A stretch of DNA of 64,000 nucleotides from Salvelinus alpinus (GCF_045679555.1 NC_092091.1:79562144-79626143); one strand, 5' to 3'. Positions 1 through 13,323 are shown, numbered from the stretch's first letter. Numbers and translations: made by a program. Notes: generated from the letters alone by a model not told the origin.

Positions 1-3000
1 GTGAGAGGAGACTACAGGAGAGGAGACTACAGGAGAGGAGACTACAGGAGAGGTGATAACAGGAGAGGAGACTACAGGTGTGTGAGAGGAGACTACAGGA
101 GAGGTTATAACAGGAGAGGAGATAACAGGAGAGATTCCTACAGGTGTGTGAGAGGAGACTACAGGAGAGGTGATAACAGGAGAGATTCCTACAGGTGTGT
201 GAGAGGAGATAACAGGAGAGGAGATAACAGGAGAGTAGACTACAGGAGAGGAGACTACAGGAGAGGAGACTACAGGAGAGGTGATAACAGGAGAGATTCC
301 TACAGGTGTGTGAGAGGAGATAACAGGAGAGGAGATAACAGGAGAGGAGACTACAGGAGAGGAGACTACAGGAGAGGAGACTACAGGAGAGGAGATAACA
401 GGAGAGGAGACTACAGGTGTGTGAGAGGAGACTACAGGAGAGGAGATAACAGGAGAGGAGACTACAGGTGTGTGAGAGGAGACAACAGGAGAGGAGATAA
501 CAGGAGAGGAGACTACAGGTGAGGTGATAACAGGAGAGGAGACTACAGGTGTGTGAGAGGAGACTACAGGAGAGGAGATAACAGGAGAGGAGACTACAGG
601 TGTGTGAGAGGAGACTACAGGAGAGGTTATAACAGTAGAGGAGACTACAGGTGTGTGAGAGGAGACTACAGGAGAGGAGATAACAGGAGAGGAGAATACA
701 GGTGTGTGAGAGGAGACTACAGGAGAGGTTATAACAGGAGAGGAGATAACAGGAGAGATTCCTACAGGTGTGTGAGAGGAGACTACAGGAGAGGAGATAA
801 CAGGAGAGGAGACTACAGGTGTGTGAGAGGAGACTACAGGAGAGGAGACTACAGGAGAGGAGATAACAGGAGAGATTCCTACAGGTGTGTGAGAGAAGAC
901 TACAGGAGAGGTGATAACAGGAGAGATTCCTACAGGTGTGTGAGAGGAGACTACAGGAGAGGAGATAACAAGAGAGGAGACTACAGGTGTGTGAGAGGAG
1001 ACTACAGGAGAGGTGATAACAGGAGAGGAGACTACAGGTGTGTGAGAGGAGACTACAGGAGATAACAGGAGAGGAGACTACAGGTGAGGTGATAACAGGA
1101 GAGGAGACTACAGGTGTGTGAGAGGAAACTACAGGAGAGGTGATAACAGGAGAGATTCCTACAGGTGTGTGAGAGGAGACTACAGGAGAGGAGATAACAG
1201 GAGAGGAGACTACAGGTGTGTGAGAGGAGACTACAGGAGAGGAGATAACAGGAGAGGAGACTACAGGTGTGTGAGAGGAGACTACAGGAGAGGTGATAAC
1301 AGGAGAGGAGACTACAGGAGAGGTGATAACAGGAGAGATTCCTACAGGTGTTTGAGAGGAGACTACAGGAGAGGAGATAACAGGAGAGGAGACTACAGGA
1401 GAGGTGATAACAGGAGAGGAGACTACAGGTGTGTGAGAGGAGACTACAGGAGAGGAGATAACAGGAGAGGAGACTACAGGTGTGTGAGAGGAGACGACAG
1501 GAGAGGTGATAACAGGAGAGATTCCTACAGGTGTGTGAGAGGAGACTACAGGAGAGGAGACTACAGGTGTGTGAGAGGAGATAACAGGAGAGGTGATAAC
1601 AGGAGAGGAGACTACAGGTGTGTGAGAGGAGACTACAGGAGAGGAGATAACAGGAGAGGAGACTACAGGTGTGTGAGAGGAGACTACAGGAGAGGTTATA
1701 ACAGGAGAGGAGATAACAGGAGAGGAGACTACAGGTGTGTGAGAGGAGACTACAGGAGAGGTGATAACAGGAGAGGAGACTACAGGAGAGCAGATAACAG
1801 GAGAGGAGACTACAGGAGAGGTGATAACAGGAGAGGAGACTACAGGTGTGTGAGAGGAGACTACAGGAGAGGAGATAACAGGAGAGGAGACTACAGGAGA
1901 GGTGATAACAGGAGAGGAGACTACAGGTGTGTGAGAGGAGACTACAGGAGAGGAGACTACAGGAGAGGAGACTACAGGAGAGGTGATAACAGGAGAGGAG
2001 ACTACAGGTGTGTGAGAGGAGACTACAGGAGAGGTTATAACAGGAGAGGAGATAACAGGAGAGATTCCTACAGGTGTGTGAGAGGAGACTACAGGAGAGG
2101 TGATAACAGGAGAGATTCCTACAGGTGTGTGAGAGGAGATAACAGGAGAGGAGATAACAGGAGAGGAGACTACAGGAGAGGAGACTACAGGAGAGGAGAC
2201 TACAGGAGAGGTGATAACAGGAGAGATTCCTACAGGTGTGTGAGAGGAGACTACAGGAGAGGAGATAACAGGAGAGGAGACTACAGGTGTGTGAGAGGAG
2301 ACAACAGGAGAGGAGATAACAGGAGAGGAGACTACAGGTGAGGTGATAACAGGAGAGGAGACTACAGGTGTGTGAGAGGAGACTACAGGAGAGGAGATAA
2401 CAGGAGAGGAGACTACAGGTGTGTGAGAGGAGACCACAGGAGAGGTTATAACAGTAGAGGAGACTACAGGTGTGTGAGAGGAGACTACAGGAGAGGAGAT
2501 AACAGGAGAGGAGACTACAGGTGTGTGAGAGGAGACTACAGGAGAGGTTATAACAGGAGAGGAGATAACAGGAGAGGAGACTACAGGAGAGGAGACTACA
2601 GGAGAGGAGACTACAGGAGAGGTGATAACAGGAGAGATTCCTACAGGTGTGTGAGAGGAGACTACAGGAGAGGAGATAACAGGAGAGGAGACTACAGGTG
2701 TGTGAGAGGAGACAACAGGAGAGGAGATAACAGGAGAGGAGACTACAGGTGAGGTGATAACAGGAGAGGAGACTACAGGTGTGTGAGAGGAGACTACAGG
2801 AGAGGAGATAACAGGAGAGGAGACTACAGGTGTGTGAGAGGAGACTACAGGAGAGGTTATAACAGTAGAGGAGACTACAGGTGTGTGAGAGGAGACTACA
2901 GGAGAGGAGATAACAGGAGAGGAGACTACAGGTGTGTGAGAGGAGACTACAGGAGAGGTTATAACAGGAGAGGAGATAACAGGAGAGATTCCTACAGGTG

Positions 3001-5490
3001 TGTGAGAGGAGACTACAGGAGAGGAGATAACAGGAGAGGAGACTACAGGTGTGTGAGAGGAGACTACAGGAGAGGAGACTACAGGAGAGGAGATAACAGG
3101 AGAGATTCCTACAGGTGTGTGAGAGAAGACTACAGGAGAGGTGATAACAGGAGAGATTCCTACAGGTGTGTGAGAGGAGACTACAGGAGAGGAGATAACA
3201 GGAGAGGAGACTCCAGGTGTGTGAGAGGAGACTACAGGAGAGGTGATAACAGGAGAGGAGACTACAGGTGTGTGAGAGGAGACTACAGGAGAGGAGATAA
3301 CAGGAGAGGAGACTACAGGTGTGTGAGAGGAGACGACAGGAGAGGAGATAACAGGAGAGGAGACTACAGGTGTGTGAGAGGAGATAACAGGAGAGGAGAC
3401 TACAGGAGAGGAGACTACAGGAGAGGAGACTACAGGAGAGGAGATAACAGGAGAGGAGACTACAGGAGAGGAGACTACAGGAGAGGAGATAACAGGTGTG
3501 TGAGAGGAGACTACAGGAGAGGAGATAACAGGAGAGGAGACTACAGGTGTGTGAGAGGAGACTACAGGAGAGGGTATAACAGGAGAGGAGATAACAGGAG
3601 AGATTCCTACAGGTGTGTGAGAGGAGACTACAGGAGAGGAGATAACAGGAGAGGAGACTACAGGTGTGTGAGAGGAGACTACAGGAGAGGTGATGACAGG
3701 AGAGATTCCTACAGGTGTGTGAGAGGAGACTACAGGAGAGGAGATAACAGGAGAGGAGACTACAGGTGTGTGAGAGGAGACTACAGGAGAGGTGATAACA
3801 GGAGAGGAGACTACAGGTGTGTGAGAGGAGACTACAGGAGAGGAGATAACAGGAGAGGAGACTACAGGTGTGTGAGAGGAGACGACAGGAGAGGAGATAA
3901 CAGGAGAGGAGACTACAGGTGTGTGAGAGGAGATAACAGGAGAGGAGATAACAGGAGAGGAGACTACAGGAGAGGAGACTACAGGAGAGGAGATAACAGG
4001 TGTGTGAGAGGAGACTACAGGAGAGGTGATAACAGGAGAGATTCCTACAGGTGTGTGAGAGGAGACGACAGGAGAGGAGATAACAGGAGAGGAGACTACA
4101 GGTGTGTGAGAGGAGATAACAGGAGAGGAGATAACAGGAGAGGAGACTACAGGTGTGTGAGAGGAGATAACAGGAGAGGAGACTACAGGAGAGCAGATAA
4201 CAGGAGAGGAGATAACAGGAGAGGAGACTACAGGAGAGGAGACGACAGGAGAGGTTATAACAGGAGAGGAGATAACAGGAGAGGAGATAACAGGAGAGGT
4301 GTTAACAGGAGAGATTCCTACAGGTGTGTGAGAGGAGACTACAGGAGAGGTGATAACAGGAGAGGAGACTACAGGTGTGTGAGAGGAGACTACAGGAGAG
4401 GAGATAACAGGAGAGGAGACTACAGGTGTGTGAGAGGAGACTACAGGAGATGAGATAACAGGAGAGGAGACTACAGGTGTGTGAGAGGAGATAACAGGAG
4501 AGGAGATAACAGGAGAGGAGACTACAGGTGTGTGAGAGGAGACTACAGGAGAGGAGATAACAGGAGAGGAGACTACAGGTGTGTGAGAGGAGATAACAGG
4601 AGAGGAGACTACAGGTGTGTGAGAGGAGACGACAGGAGAGGTGATAACAGGAGAGGAGACTACAGGTGTGTGAGAGGAGATAACAGGAGAGGAGATAACA
4701 GGAGAGGAGACTACAGGTGTGTGAGAGGAGACTACAGGAGAGGAGATAACAGGAGAGGAGACTACAGGTGTGTGAGAGGAGACTACAGGAGAGGAGATAA
4801 CAGGAGAGGAGACTACATGAGAGGAGATAACAGGAGAGGAGATAACAGGAGAGGAGACTACAGGAGAGCAGACTACAGGAGAGCAGATAACAGGAGAGGA
4901 GATAACAGGAGAGGAGACTACAGGAGAGGAGACTACAGGTGTGTGAGAGGAGACGACAGGAGAGGAGATAACAGGAGAGGAGACTACAGGTGTGTGAGAG
5001 GAGATAACAGGAGAGGAGACTACAGGTGTGTGAGAGGAGACTACAGGAGAGGTGATGACAGGAGAGATTCCTACAGGTGTGTGAGAGGAGACTACAGGAG
5101 AGGAGATAACAGGAGAGGAGACTACAGGAGAGGAGACTACAGGAGAGGAGATAACAGGAGAGCAGATAACAGGAGAGGAGACTACAGGAGAGGAGACTAC
5201 GGGAGAGGAGACTACAGGAGAGGTGATGACAGGAGAGATTCCTACAGGTGTGTGAGAGGAGACTACAGGAGAGGAGATAACAGGAGAGGAGACTACAGGA
5301 GAGGAGACTACAGGAGAGGAGATAACAGGAGAGCAGATAACAGGAGAGGAGACTACAGGAGAGGAGACTACGGGAGAGGAGACTACAGGAGAGGAGATAA
5401 CAGGAGAGGAGACTACAGGAGAGGAGACTACAGGAGAGGAGATAACAGGAGAGCAGATAACAGGAGAGGAGATAACAGGAGAGGAGGCTA
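1..5490. repeat. Composite purine-rich minisatellite, LMO7-like intron
   Basis: The array is built from 15-bp blocks such as GAGAGGAGACTACAG and GAGAGGTGATAACAG, a GATTCCTACAG variant, and a 6-bp extension giving CTACAGGTGTGTGAG. It runs off the left edge. Nearly all blocks are multiples of 3 bp, so one frame stays open for hundreds of codons (RGDYRR/RGDNRR-like), broken by stops near 522, 1065, 2341, 2752 and 4453. I read it as intronic, because it lies upstream of a clean exon at 5596 and shows no non-repeat coding sequence. Many blocks contain CTACAG|GTGTGTG or CAG|GTGAG, which resemble 5' splice sites. Confidence 0.9.
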
Positions 5491-5595
5491 CACTGTTATC
5501 ATCACCCTGATGTCGGTTTCACATTCATGTATGTGACTTGTGACGTGCTTGCGTGTGTATGTGATGTGTGTGTGTGTGTGTGTCTCTCTCTGCAG

Positions 5596-5688
5596 GAGCA
5601 GTACCTCAGGGAGCAGGAGAAACTGAAGGGGGAGTGGGAGAGAGCGCAGAGAGAGGTGGACGAGGAAGAACGAAGACACAATGAAGAG
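5596..5688 (+). CDS. lmo7: LMO7-like exon, coiled-coil segment
   Basis: This exon has 31 codons in phase 0, from the acceptor TCTCTCTCTGCAG to the donor GAAGAG|GTAGCA. The peptide is strongly charged and helical, with the core EKLKGEWERAQREVDEEERR. It matches the Glu/Arg-rich coiled coil that precedes the linker and LIM domain in LMO7. It continues directly into the next exon, which begins EKRILEET. A (TG)n tract sits just upstream of the acceptor, and a CA-rich stretch starts 3 nt after the donor. LIMCH1 is the alternative family member. Confidence 0.8.
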
Positions 5689-5760
5689 GTAGCACACACA
5701 TTAGCCTTTAGCATTATCCCTGACACACACATTAGCCTTTAGCATTAGCGCTGACACTCA
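5689..5760. repeat. Short direct duplication after an exon donor
   Basis: The segment ACACACATTAGCCTTTAGCA and its continuation into TTA..C.CTGACAC occurs twice, about 33 bp apart, just inside the intron. It separates the exon from the large 14/18-bp array that follows and has no coding content. Confidence 0.75.
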
Positions 5761-8700
5761 GTTGTCCCTCCTAGTGTGGTTGTCCTAGTGTGGTTGTCCT
5801 AGTGTGGTTGTCCTAGTGTGGTTGTCCCACCTAGTGTGGTTGTCCTAGTGTGGTTGTCCTAGTGTGGTTGTCCTAGTGTGGTTGTCCCACCTAGTGTGGT
5901 TGTCCTAGTGTGGTTGTCCTAGTGTGGTTGTCCTAGTGTGGTTGTCCCACCTAGTGTGGTTGTCCCACCTAGTGTGGTTGTCCTAGTGTGGTTGTCCTAG
6001 TGTGGTTGTCCTAGTGTGGTTGTCCCACCTAGTGTGGTTGTCCTAGTGTGGTTGTCCCACCTAGTGTGGTTGTCCTAGTGTGGTTGTCCTAGTGTGGTTG
6101 TCCCACCTAGTGTGGTTGTCCTAGTGTGGTTGTCCTAGTGTGGTTGTCCTAGTGTGGTTGTCCCACCTAGTGTGGTTGTCCTAGTGTGGTTGTCCTAGTG
6201 TGGTTGTCCTAGTGTGGTTGTCCTAGTGTGGTTGTCCTAGTGTGGTTGTCCTAGTGTGGTTGTCCTAGTGTGGTTGTCCTAGTGTGGTTGTCCTAGTGTG
6301 GTTGTCCCACCTAGTGTGGTTGTCCCACCTAGTGTGGTTGTCCTAGTGTGGTTGTCCTAGTGTGGTTGTCCCACCTAGTGTGGTTGTCCTAGTGTGGTTG
6401 TCCTAGTGTGGTTGTCCCACCTAGTGTGGTTGTCCTAGTGTGGTTGTCCTAGTGTGGTTGCCATAGTGTGGTTGTCCCACCTAGTGTGGTTGTCCTAGTG
6501 TGGTTGTCCTAGTGTGGTTGTCATAGTGTGGTTGTCCTAGTGTGGTTGTCCTAGTGTGGTTGTCCTAGTGTGGTTGTCCTAGTGTGGTTGTCCTAGTGTG
6601 GTTGTCCTAGTGTGGCTGTCCCTCCTAGTGTGGTTGTCCTAGTGTGGTTGTCCCTCCTAGTGTGGTTGTCCTAGTGTGGTTGTCCCTCCTAGTGTGGTTG
6701 TCCTAGTGTGGTTGTCCCACCTAGTGTGGTTGTCCCTCCTAGTGTGGTTGTCCTAGTGTGGTTGTCTTAGTGTGGTTGTCCTAGTGTGGTTGTCCTAGTG
6801 TGGTTGTCCCACCTAGTGTGGTTGTCCTAGTGTGGTTGTCCTAGTGTGGTTGTCTTAGTGTGGTTGTCCTAGTGTGGTTGTCCTAGTGTGGTTGTCCCAC
6901 CTAGTGTGGTTGTCCTAGTGTGGCTGTCCTAGTGTGGTTGTCCCACCTAGTGTGGTTGTCCCACCTAGTGTGGTTGTCCTAGTGTGGTTGTCCTAGTGTG
7001 GTTGTCCTAGTGTGGTTGTCCCACCTAGTGTGGTTGTCCTAGTGTGGTTGTCCTAGTGTGGTTGTCCCTCCTAGTGTGGTTGTCCTAGTGTGGTTGTCCT
7101 AGTGTGGTTGTCCTAGTGTGGTTGTCCTAGTGTGGTTGTCCTAGTGTGGTTGTCCTAGTGTGGTTGTCCCACCTAGTGTGGTTGTCCTAGTGTGGTTGTC
7201 CTAGTGTGGTTGTCGTAGTGTGGTTGTCCCTCCTAGTGTGGTTGTCCTTGTGTGGTTATCCCACCTAGTGTGGTTATCCCACCTAGTGTGGTTGTCCCAC
7301 CTAGTGAGGTTGTCCTAGTGTGGTTGTCCTAGTGTGGTTGTCCTAGTGTGGTTGTCCCTCCTAGTGTGGTTGTCCTTGTGTGGTTATCCCACCTAGTGTG
7401 GTTGTCCTAGTGAGGTTGTCCTAGTGTGGTTGTCCTAGTGTGGTTGTCCTAGTGTGGTTGTCCCACCTAGTGTGGTTGTCCTAGTGTGGTTGTCCCACCT
7501 AGTGTGGTTGTCCTAGTGTGGTTGTCCTAGTGTGGTTGTCCTAGTGTGGTTGTCCTAGTGTGGTTGTCCTAGTGTGGTTGTCCTAGTGTGGTTGTCCTAG
7601 TGTGGTTGTCCTAGTGTGGTTGTCCCACCTAGTGTGGTTGTCCTAGTGTGGTTGTCCCACCTAGTGTGGTTGTCCCACCTAGTGTGGTTGTCCTAGTGTG
7701 GTTGTCCTAGTGTGGTTGTCCTAGTGTGGTTGTCCCACCTAGTGTGGTTGTCCCACCTAGTGTGGTTGTCCTAGTGTGGTTGTCCTAGTGTGGTTGTCCT
7801 AGTGTGGTTGTCCCACCTAGTGTGGTTGTCCTAGTGTGGTTGTCCTAGTGTGGTTGTCCCACCTAGTGTGGTTGTCCTAGTGTGGTTGTCCTAGTGTGGT
7901 TGTCCCACCTAGTGTGGTTGTCCTAGTGTGGTTGTCCTAGTGTGGTTGTCCTAGTGTGGTTGTCCTACCTAGTGTGGTTGTCCTAGTGTGGTTATCCTAG
8001 TGTGGTTGTCCTAGTGTGGTTGTCCTAGTGTGGTTGTCCTAGTGTGGTTGTCCTAGTGTGGTTGTCCTAGTGTGGTTGTCCTAGTGTGGTTGTCCTAGTG
8101 TGGTTGTCCCACCTAGTGTGGTTGTCCCACCTAGTGTGGTTGTCCTAGTGTGGTTGTCCTAGTGTGGTTGTCCCACCTAGTGTGGTTGTCCTAGTGTGGT
8201 TGTCCTAGTGTGGTTGTCCCACCTAGTGTGGTTGTCCTAGTGTGGTTGTCCTAGTGTGGTTGTCCTAGTGCGGTTGTCCCACCTAGTGTGGTTGTCCTAG
8301 TGTGGTTATCCTAGTGTGGTTGTCCTAGTGTGGTTGTCCTAGTGTGGTTGTCCTAGTGTGGTTGTCCTAGTGTTGTTGTCCTAGTGTGGTTGTCCTAGTG
8401 TGGTTGTCCTGGTGTGGTTGACCCACCTAGTGTGGTTGTCCTAGTGTGGTTATCCTAGTGTGGTTGTCCTAGTGCGGTTGTCCTAGTGCGGTTGTCCCAC
8501 CTAGTGTGGTTGTCCTAGTGTGGTTGTCCTAGTGTTGTTGTCCTAGTGTGGTTGTCCTAGTGTGGTTGTCCTAGTGTGATGTCCTAGTGCTGTTGTCCTA
8601 GTGTGGTTGTCCTACCTAGTGTGGTTGTCCTAGTGTGGTTATCCTAGTGTGGTTGTCCTAGTGTTGTTGTCCTAGTGTGGTTGTCCTAGTGTGGTTGTCC

Positions 8701-10173
8701 CACCTAGTGTGGTTATCCTAGTGTGGTTGTCCTCGTGTGGTTGTCCTAGTGTGGTTGTCCTAGTGTGGTTGTCCTAGTGTGGTTGTCCCACCTAGTGTGG
8801 TTGTCCTAGTGTGGTTGTCCCACCTAGTGTGGTTGTCCTAGTTTGGTTGTCCTAGTGTGGTTGTCCTAGTGTGGTTGTCCCACCTAGTGTGGCTGTCCTA
8901 GTGTGGTTGTCCTAGTGTGGTTGTCCCACCTAGTGTGGTTGTCCTAGTGTGGTTGTCTCACCTAGTGTGGTTGTCCTACCTAGTGTGGTTGTCCTAGTGT
9001 GGTTGTCCCTCCTAGTGTGGTTGTCCAAGTGTGGTTGTCCTAGTGTGGTTGACCTAGTGTGGTTGTCCTAGTGTGGTTGTCCCACCTAGTGTGGTTGTCC
9101 AAGTGTGGTTGTCCTAGTGTGGTTGCCCCACCTAGTGTGGTTGTCCTAGTGTGGTTGTCCTAGTGTGGTTGTCCTAGTGTGGTTGTCCTAGTGTGGTTGT
9201 CCTAGTGTGGTTGTCCTAGTGTGGATGTCCTAGTGTGGTTGTCCCACCTAGTGTGGTTGTCCTAGTGTGGTTGTCCTAGTGTGGTTGTCCCACCTAGTGT
9301 GGTTGTCCTAGTGTGGTTGTCCTAGTGTGGTTGTCCCACCTAGTGTGGTTGTCCTAGTGTGGTTATCCTAGTGTGGTTGTCCCACCTTGTGTGGTTGTCC
9401 CACCTAGTGTGGTTGTCCTAGTGTGGTTGTCCTAGTGTGGTTGTCCTAGTGTGGTTGTCCTAGTGTGGTTGTCCTAGTGTGGTTGTCCTAGTGTGGTTGT
9501 CCTAGTGTGGTTGTCCTAGTGTTGTTGTCCTAGTGTGGTTGTCCCACCACCTAGTGTGGTTGTCCTAGTGTGGTTGTCCCACCTAGTGTAGTTGTCCTAG
9601 TGTGGTTGTCCTAGTGTGGTTGTCCTAGTGTGGTTGTCCTAGTGTGGTTGTCCTAGTGTGGTTGTCCCACCTAGTGTGGTTGTCCCACCTAGTGTGGTTG
9701 TCCCACCTAGTGTGGTTGTCCCACCTAGTGTGGTTGTCCCACCTAGTGTGGTTGTCCCACCTAGTGTGGTTGTCCTAGTGTGGTTGTCCCACCTAGTGTA
9801 GTTGTCCTAGTGTGGTTGTCCTAGTGTGGTTGTCCCACCTAGTGTGGTTGTCCTAGTGTGGTTGTCCTAGTGTGGTTGTCCTAGTGTGGTTGTCCTAGTG
9901 TGGTTGTCCTAGTGTGGTTGTCCTAGTGGGGTTGTCCTAGTGTGGTTGTCCTAGTGTGGTTGTCCCACCTAGTGTGGTTGTCCTAGTGTGGTTGTCCCAC
10001 CTAGTGTAGTTGTCCTAGTGTGGTTGTCCTAGTGTGGTTGTCCCACCTAGTGTGGTTGTCCTAGTGTGGTTGTCCTAGTGTGGTTGTCCTAGTGTGGTTG
10101 TCCTAGTGTGGTTGTCCTAGTGTGGTTGTCCTAGTGTGGTTGTCCTAGTGTGGTTGTCCTAGTGTGGTTGTCC
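5761..10173. repeat. 14/18-bp composite minisatellite (about 4.4 kb)
   Basis: Two related units alternate irregularly: a 14-mer GTCCTAGTGTGGTT and an 18-mer GTCCCACCTAGTGTGGTT, with a minor GTCCCTCC variant. There are roughly 280-300 units. Substitutions (GTTATCC, TGTTGTT, CGGTT) become commoner between about 7200 and 9600 than at the left edge. It fills almost the whole intron between the LMO7-like exons at 5596 and 10279. No reading frame stays open, because TAG recurs. Confidence 0.95.
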
Positions 10174-10278
10174 CATCTATCCTAGATGAATGCACTAACT
10201 GTAAAACATGTAATGAGTCCTCTATTGTTAGTAATTATCATCATGTGCATTAGTGTTGACCTTGTTCTGTGTTTCCAG

Positions 10279-10450
10279 GAGAAGAGGATCCTGGAGGAGA
10301 CGGCAACGGCCCTTTCTCATCTACCTCCCACAGAGCTCCCTGTTCAGACAGAAGTGATCGTTCCGGCACAACAGATCTGTAAGACAGAAGCAATCTCTCA
10401 TCAGAACGGCCAGGATCAGCATGCCTTATCCCAACTACAATGTATATATG
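10279..10450 (+). CDS. lmo7: LMO7-like exon, linker after coiled coil
   Basis: The acceptor is GTGTTTCCAG. The first codons read EKRILEETATALSHLPP and continue the coiled coil from the previous exon. The remainder is a low-complexity Gln/Pro/Ser linker. The exon enters in phase 0 and leaves in phase 1, which fits the next exon. Two donors satisfy the phase: ATATG|GTTAGC (exon end 10450, chosen here) and CAAT|GTATAT (exon end 10440). The chosen donor immediately precedes a hAT-type insertion whose target duplication contains that donor. Splicing evidence is needed to settle the 3' end. Confidence 0.7.
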
Positions 10451-10458
10451 GTTAGCAC

Positions 10459-13017
10459 CAGTGTTGGGGAGTAGTGACCTACGTGTAGTTCATCTAGTAA
10501 AGCAGTGTAGCTAACTGCTGGATCTACACACTACTGTTTTACCATGTAGCGTGTAGCTAACTGCTGGATCTACACACTACTGTTTTACCATGTAGCGGTG
10601 TAGCTAACTGCTGGATCTACACACTACTGTTTTACCATGTAGCGGTGTAGCTAACTGCTGGATCTACACACTACTGTTTTACCATGTAGCGGTGTAGCTA
10701 ACTGCTGGATCTACACACTACTGTTTTACCATGTAGCGGTGTAGCTAACTACTGGAACTACACACTACTGTGTTACCATGTAGCGGTGTAGCTAACTACT
10801 GGAACTACACACTACTGTTTTACCATGTAGCGGTGTAGCTAACTGCTGGATCTACACACTACTGTTTTACCATGTAGCGGTGTAGCTAACTGCTGGATCT
10901 ACACACTACTGTTTTACCATGTAGCGGTGTAGCTAACTGCTGGATCTACACACTACTGTTTTACCATGTAGCGGTGTAGCTAACTACTGGAACTACACAC
11001 TACTGTGTTACCATGTAGCGGTGTAGCTAACTACTGGAACTACACACTACTGTTTTACCATGTAGCGGTGTAGCTAACTGCTGGAACTACACACTACTGT
11101 TTTACCATGTAGCGGTGTAGCTAACTACTGGATCTACACACTACTGTTTTACCATGTAGCGGTGTAGCTAAATACTGGAACTACACACTACTGTTTTACC
11201 ATGTAGCGGTGTAGCTAACTACTGGAACTACACACTACTGTTTTACCATGTAGCGGTGTAGCTAACTACTGGATCTACACACTACTGTTTTACCATGTAG
11301 CGGTGTAGCTAACTACTGGAACTACACACTACTGTGTTACCATGTAGCGGTGTAGCTAACTACTGGAACTACACACTACTGTTTTACCATGTAGCGGTGT
11401 AGCTAACTACTGGAACTACACACTACTGTTTACCATGTAGCGGTGTAGCTAACTACTGGAACTACACACTACTGTTTTACCATGTAGCGGTGTAGCTAAC
11501 TACTGGAACTACACACTACTGTTTTACCATGTAGCGGTGTAGCTAACTACTGGAACGACACACTACTGTTTTACCATGTAGCGGTGTAGCTAACTACTGG
11601 AACTACACACTACTGTTTTACCATGTAGCGGTGTAGCTAACTACTGGAACTACACACTACTGTTTTACCATGTAGCGGTGTAGCTAACTACTGGAACTAC
11701 ACACTACTGTGTTACCATGTAGCGGTGTAGCTAACTACTGGAACTACACACTACTGTTTACCATGTAGCGGTGTAGCTAACTACTGGAACTACACACTAC
11801 TGTTTTACCATGTAGCGGTGTAGCTAACTACTGGATCTACACACTACTGTGTTACCATGTAGCGGTGTAGCTAACTACTGGAACGACACACTACTGTTTT
11901 ACCATGTAGCGGTGTAGCTAACTACTGGAACTACACACTACTGTGTTACCATGTAGCGGTGTAGCTAACTACTGGATCTACACACTACTGTGTTACCATG
12001 TAGCGGTGTAGCTAACTACTGGAACGACACACTACTGTTTTACCATGTAGCGGTGTAGCTAACTACTGGAACTACACACTACTGTGTTACCATGTAGCGG
12101 TGTAGCTAACTACTGGAACTACACACTACTGTTTTACCATGTAGCGGTGTAGCTAACTACTGGAACTACACACTACTGTGTTACCATGTAGCGGTGTAGC
12201 TAACTACTGGAACTACACACTACTGTTTACCATGTAGCGGTGTAGCTAACTACTGGAACTACACACTACTGTTTTACCATGTAGCGGTGTAGCTAACTAC
12301 TGGATCTACACACTACTGTGTTACCATGTAGCGGTGTAGCTAACTACTGGATCTACACACTACTGTTTTACCATGTAGCGGTGTAGCTAACTACTGGAAC
12401 TACACACTACTGTGTTACCATGTAGCGGTGTAGCTAACTACTGGAACGACACACTACTGTTTTACCATGTAGCGGTGTAGCTAACTACTGGAACTACACA
12501 CTACTGTGTTACCATGTAGCGGTGTAGCTAACTACTGGAACGACACACTACTGTTTTACCATGTAGCGGTGTAGCTAACTACTGGAACTACACACTACTG
12601 TGTTACCATGTAGCGGTGTAGCTAACTACTGGAACTACACACTACTGTTTTACCATGTAGCGGTGTAGCTAACTACTGGAACTACACACTACTGTGTTAC
12701 CGTGTAGCGGTGAAGTAGACAAGAATGTCCTTTCTTTTCCTCATCAGACCTTATTCTACCTTGTTGTGTTTAATAGCATATTTACACATTCTGTTAACAT
12801 CTGACTACATAGTGGTCTGGTCTTCCAGTTTGAAGTCATTTCATATTTAGATATTATATTTTTTTGTAGTAGTTTGGAAGTAGTGAACTATTTTTCTCTG
12901 TAACTTTAGTTCAGTAAACTATGTTTTTCTTAAGCTTTATTGTAACTAAACTTTTACCAGTGTGAAGTAATCGGTAGCTTGGTAAACTATATTTTCAAAA
13001 TATCTTCCCCAACACTG
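10459..13017. mobile_element. Non-autonomous hAT-type DNA transposon with internal minisatellite
   Basis: The ends are perfect 12-bp inverted repeats: CAGTGTTGGGGA at 10459 and TCCCCAACACTG ending at 13017. The flanks are a perfect 8-bp direct repeat, GTTAGCAC, at 10451-10458 and 13018-13025. Eight-bp target duplications are the hAT hallmark. No transposase frame is present. Most of the interior is a 47-bp tandem array, followed by about 300 bp of AT-rich sequence. The element lies in an LMO7-like intron, directly after an exon donor. Confidence 0.85.
10500..12713. repeat. 47-bp minisatellite inside the hAT-type element
   Basis: There are about 47 units containing GTGTAGCTAACTACTGGAAC followed by TACACACTACTGTTTTACCATG. 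Variants are ACTACTGG/ACTGCTGG, GGAAC/GGATC, GTTTTACC/GTGTTACC and TACACAC/GACACAC. The GCTGGATC form predominates on the left and ACTACTGGAAC on the right, so expansion occurred in blocks. The array is bounded by the non-repetitive ends of the transposon. Confidence 0.95.
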
Positions 13018-13020
13018 GTT

Positions 13021-13188
<168 letters not shown>

Positions 13189-13247
13189 AAGGAAGGAAAG
13201 TCGGGGTTAGTACTATAACCATGGTAACTAGTGTTGTGTTGTGACAG

Positions 13248-13323
13248 ATGCATCATGGGACTGTGAGTCCTCCAGGGGTCAGGAGACGTCTCTGGACCTC
13301 AACCAGCCCTGCGCCGTCAAGAG
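13248..13323 (+). CDS. lmo7: LMO7-like exon, Ser/Asp linker
   Basis: The acceptor is TTGTGACAG and the donor AAGAG|GTGTGTG. The exon enters in phase 1 and leaves in phase 2. In the frame set by its neighbours it encodes ASWDCESSRGQETSLDLNQP and a short tail. The other two frames either stop or do not connect. It has no recognisable domain and lies in the poorly conserved linker before the LIM domain. A (TG)n plus GGGT-repeat block follows about 30 bp after the donor. Confidence 0.7.

Noticed and set aside
2783..4453. RGD-rich plus-strand frame of 556 codons, suggesting a cell-adhesion protein
   Set aside because: The RGD triplets come from GAGAGGAGAC blocks. Stops recur, there is no unique sequence, and the region is intronic to the LMO7-like gene.
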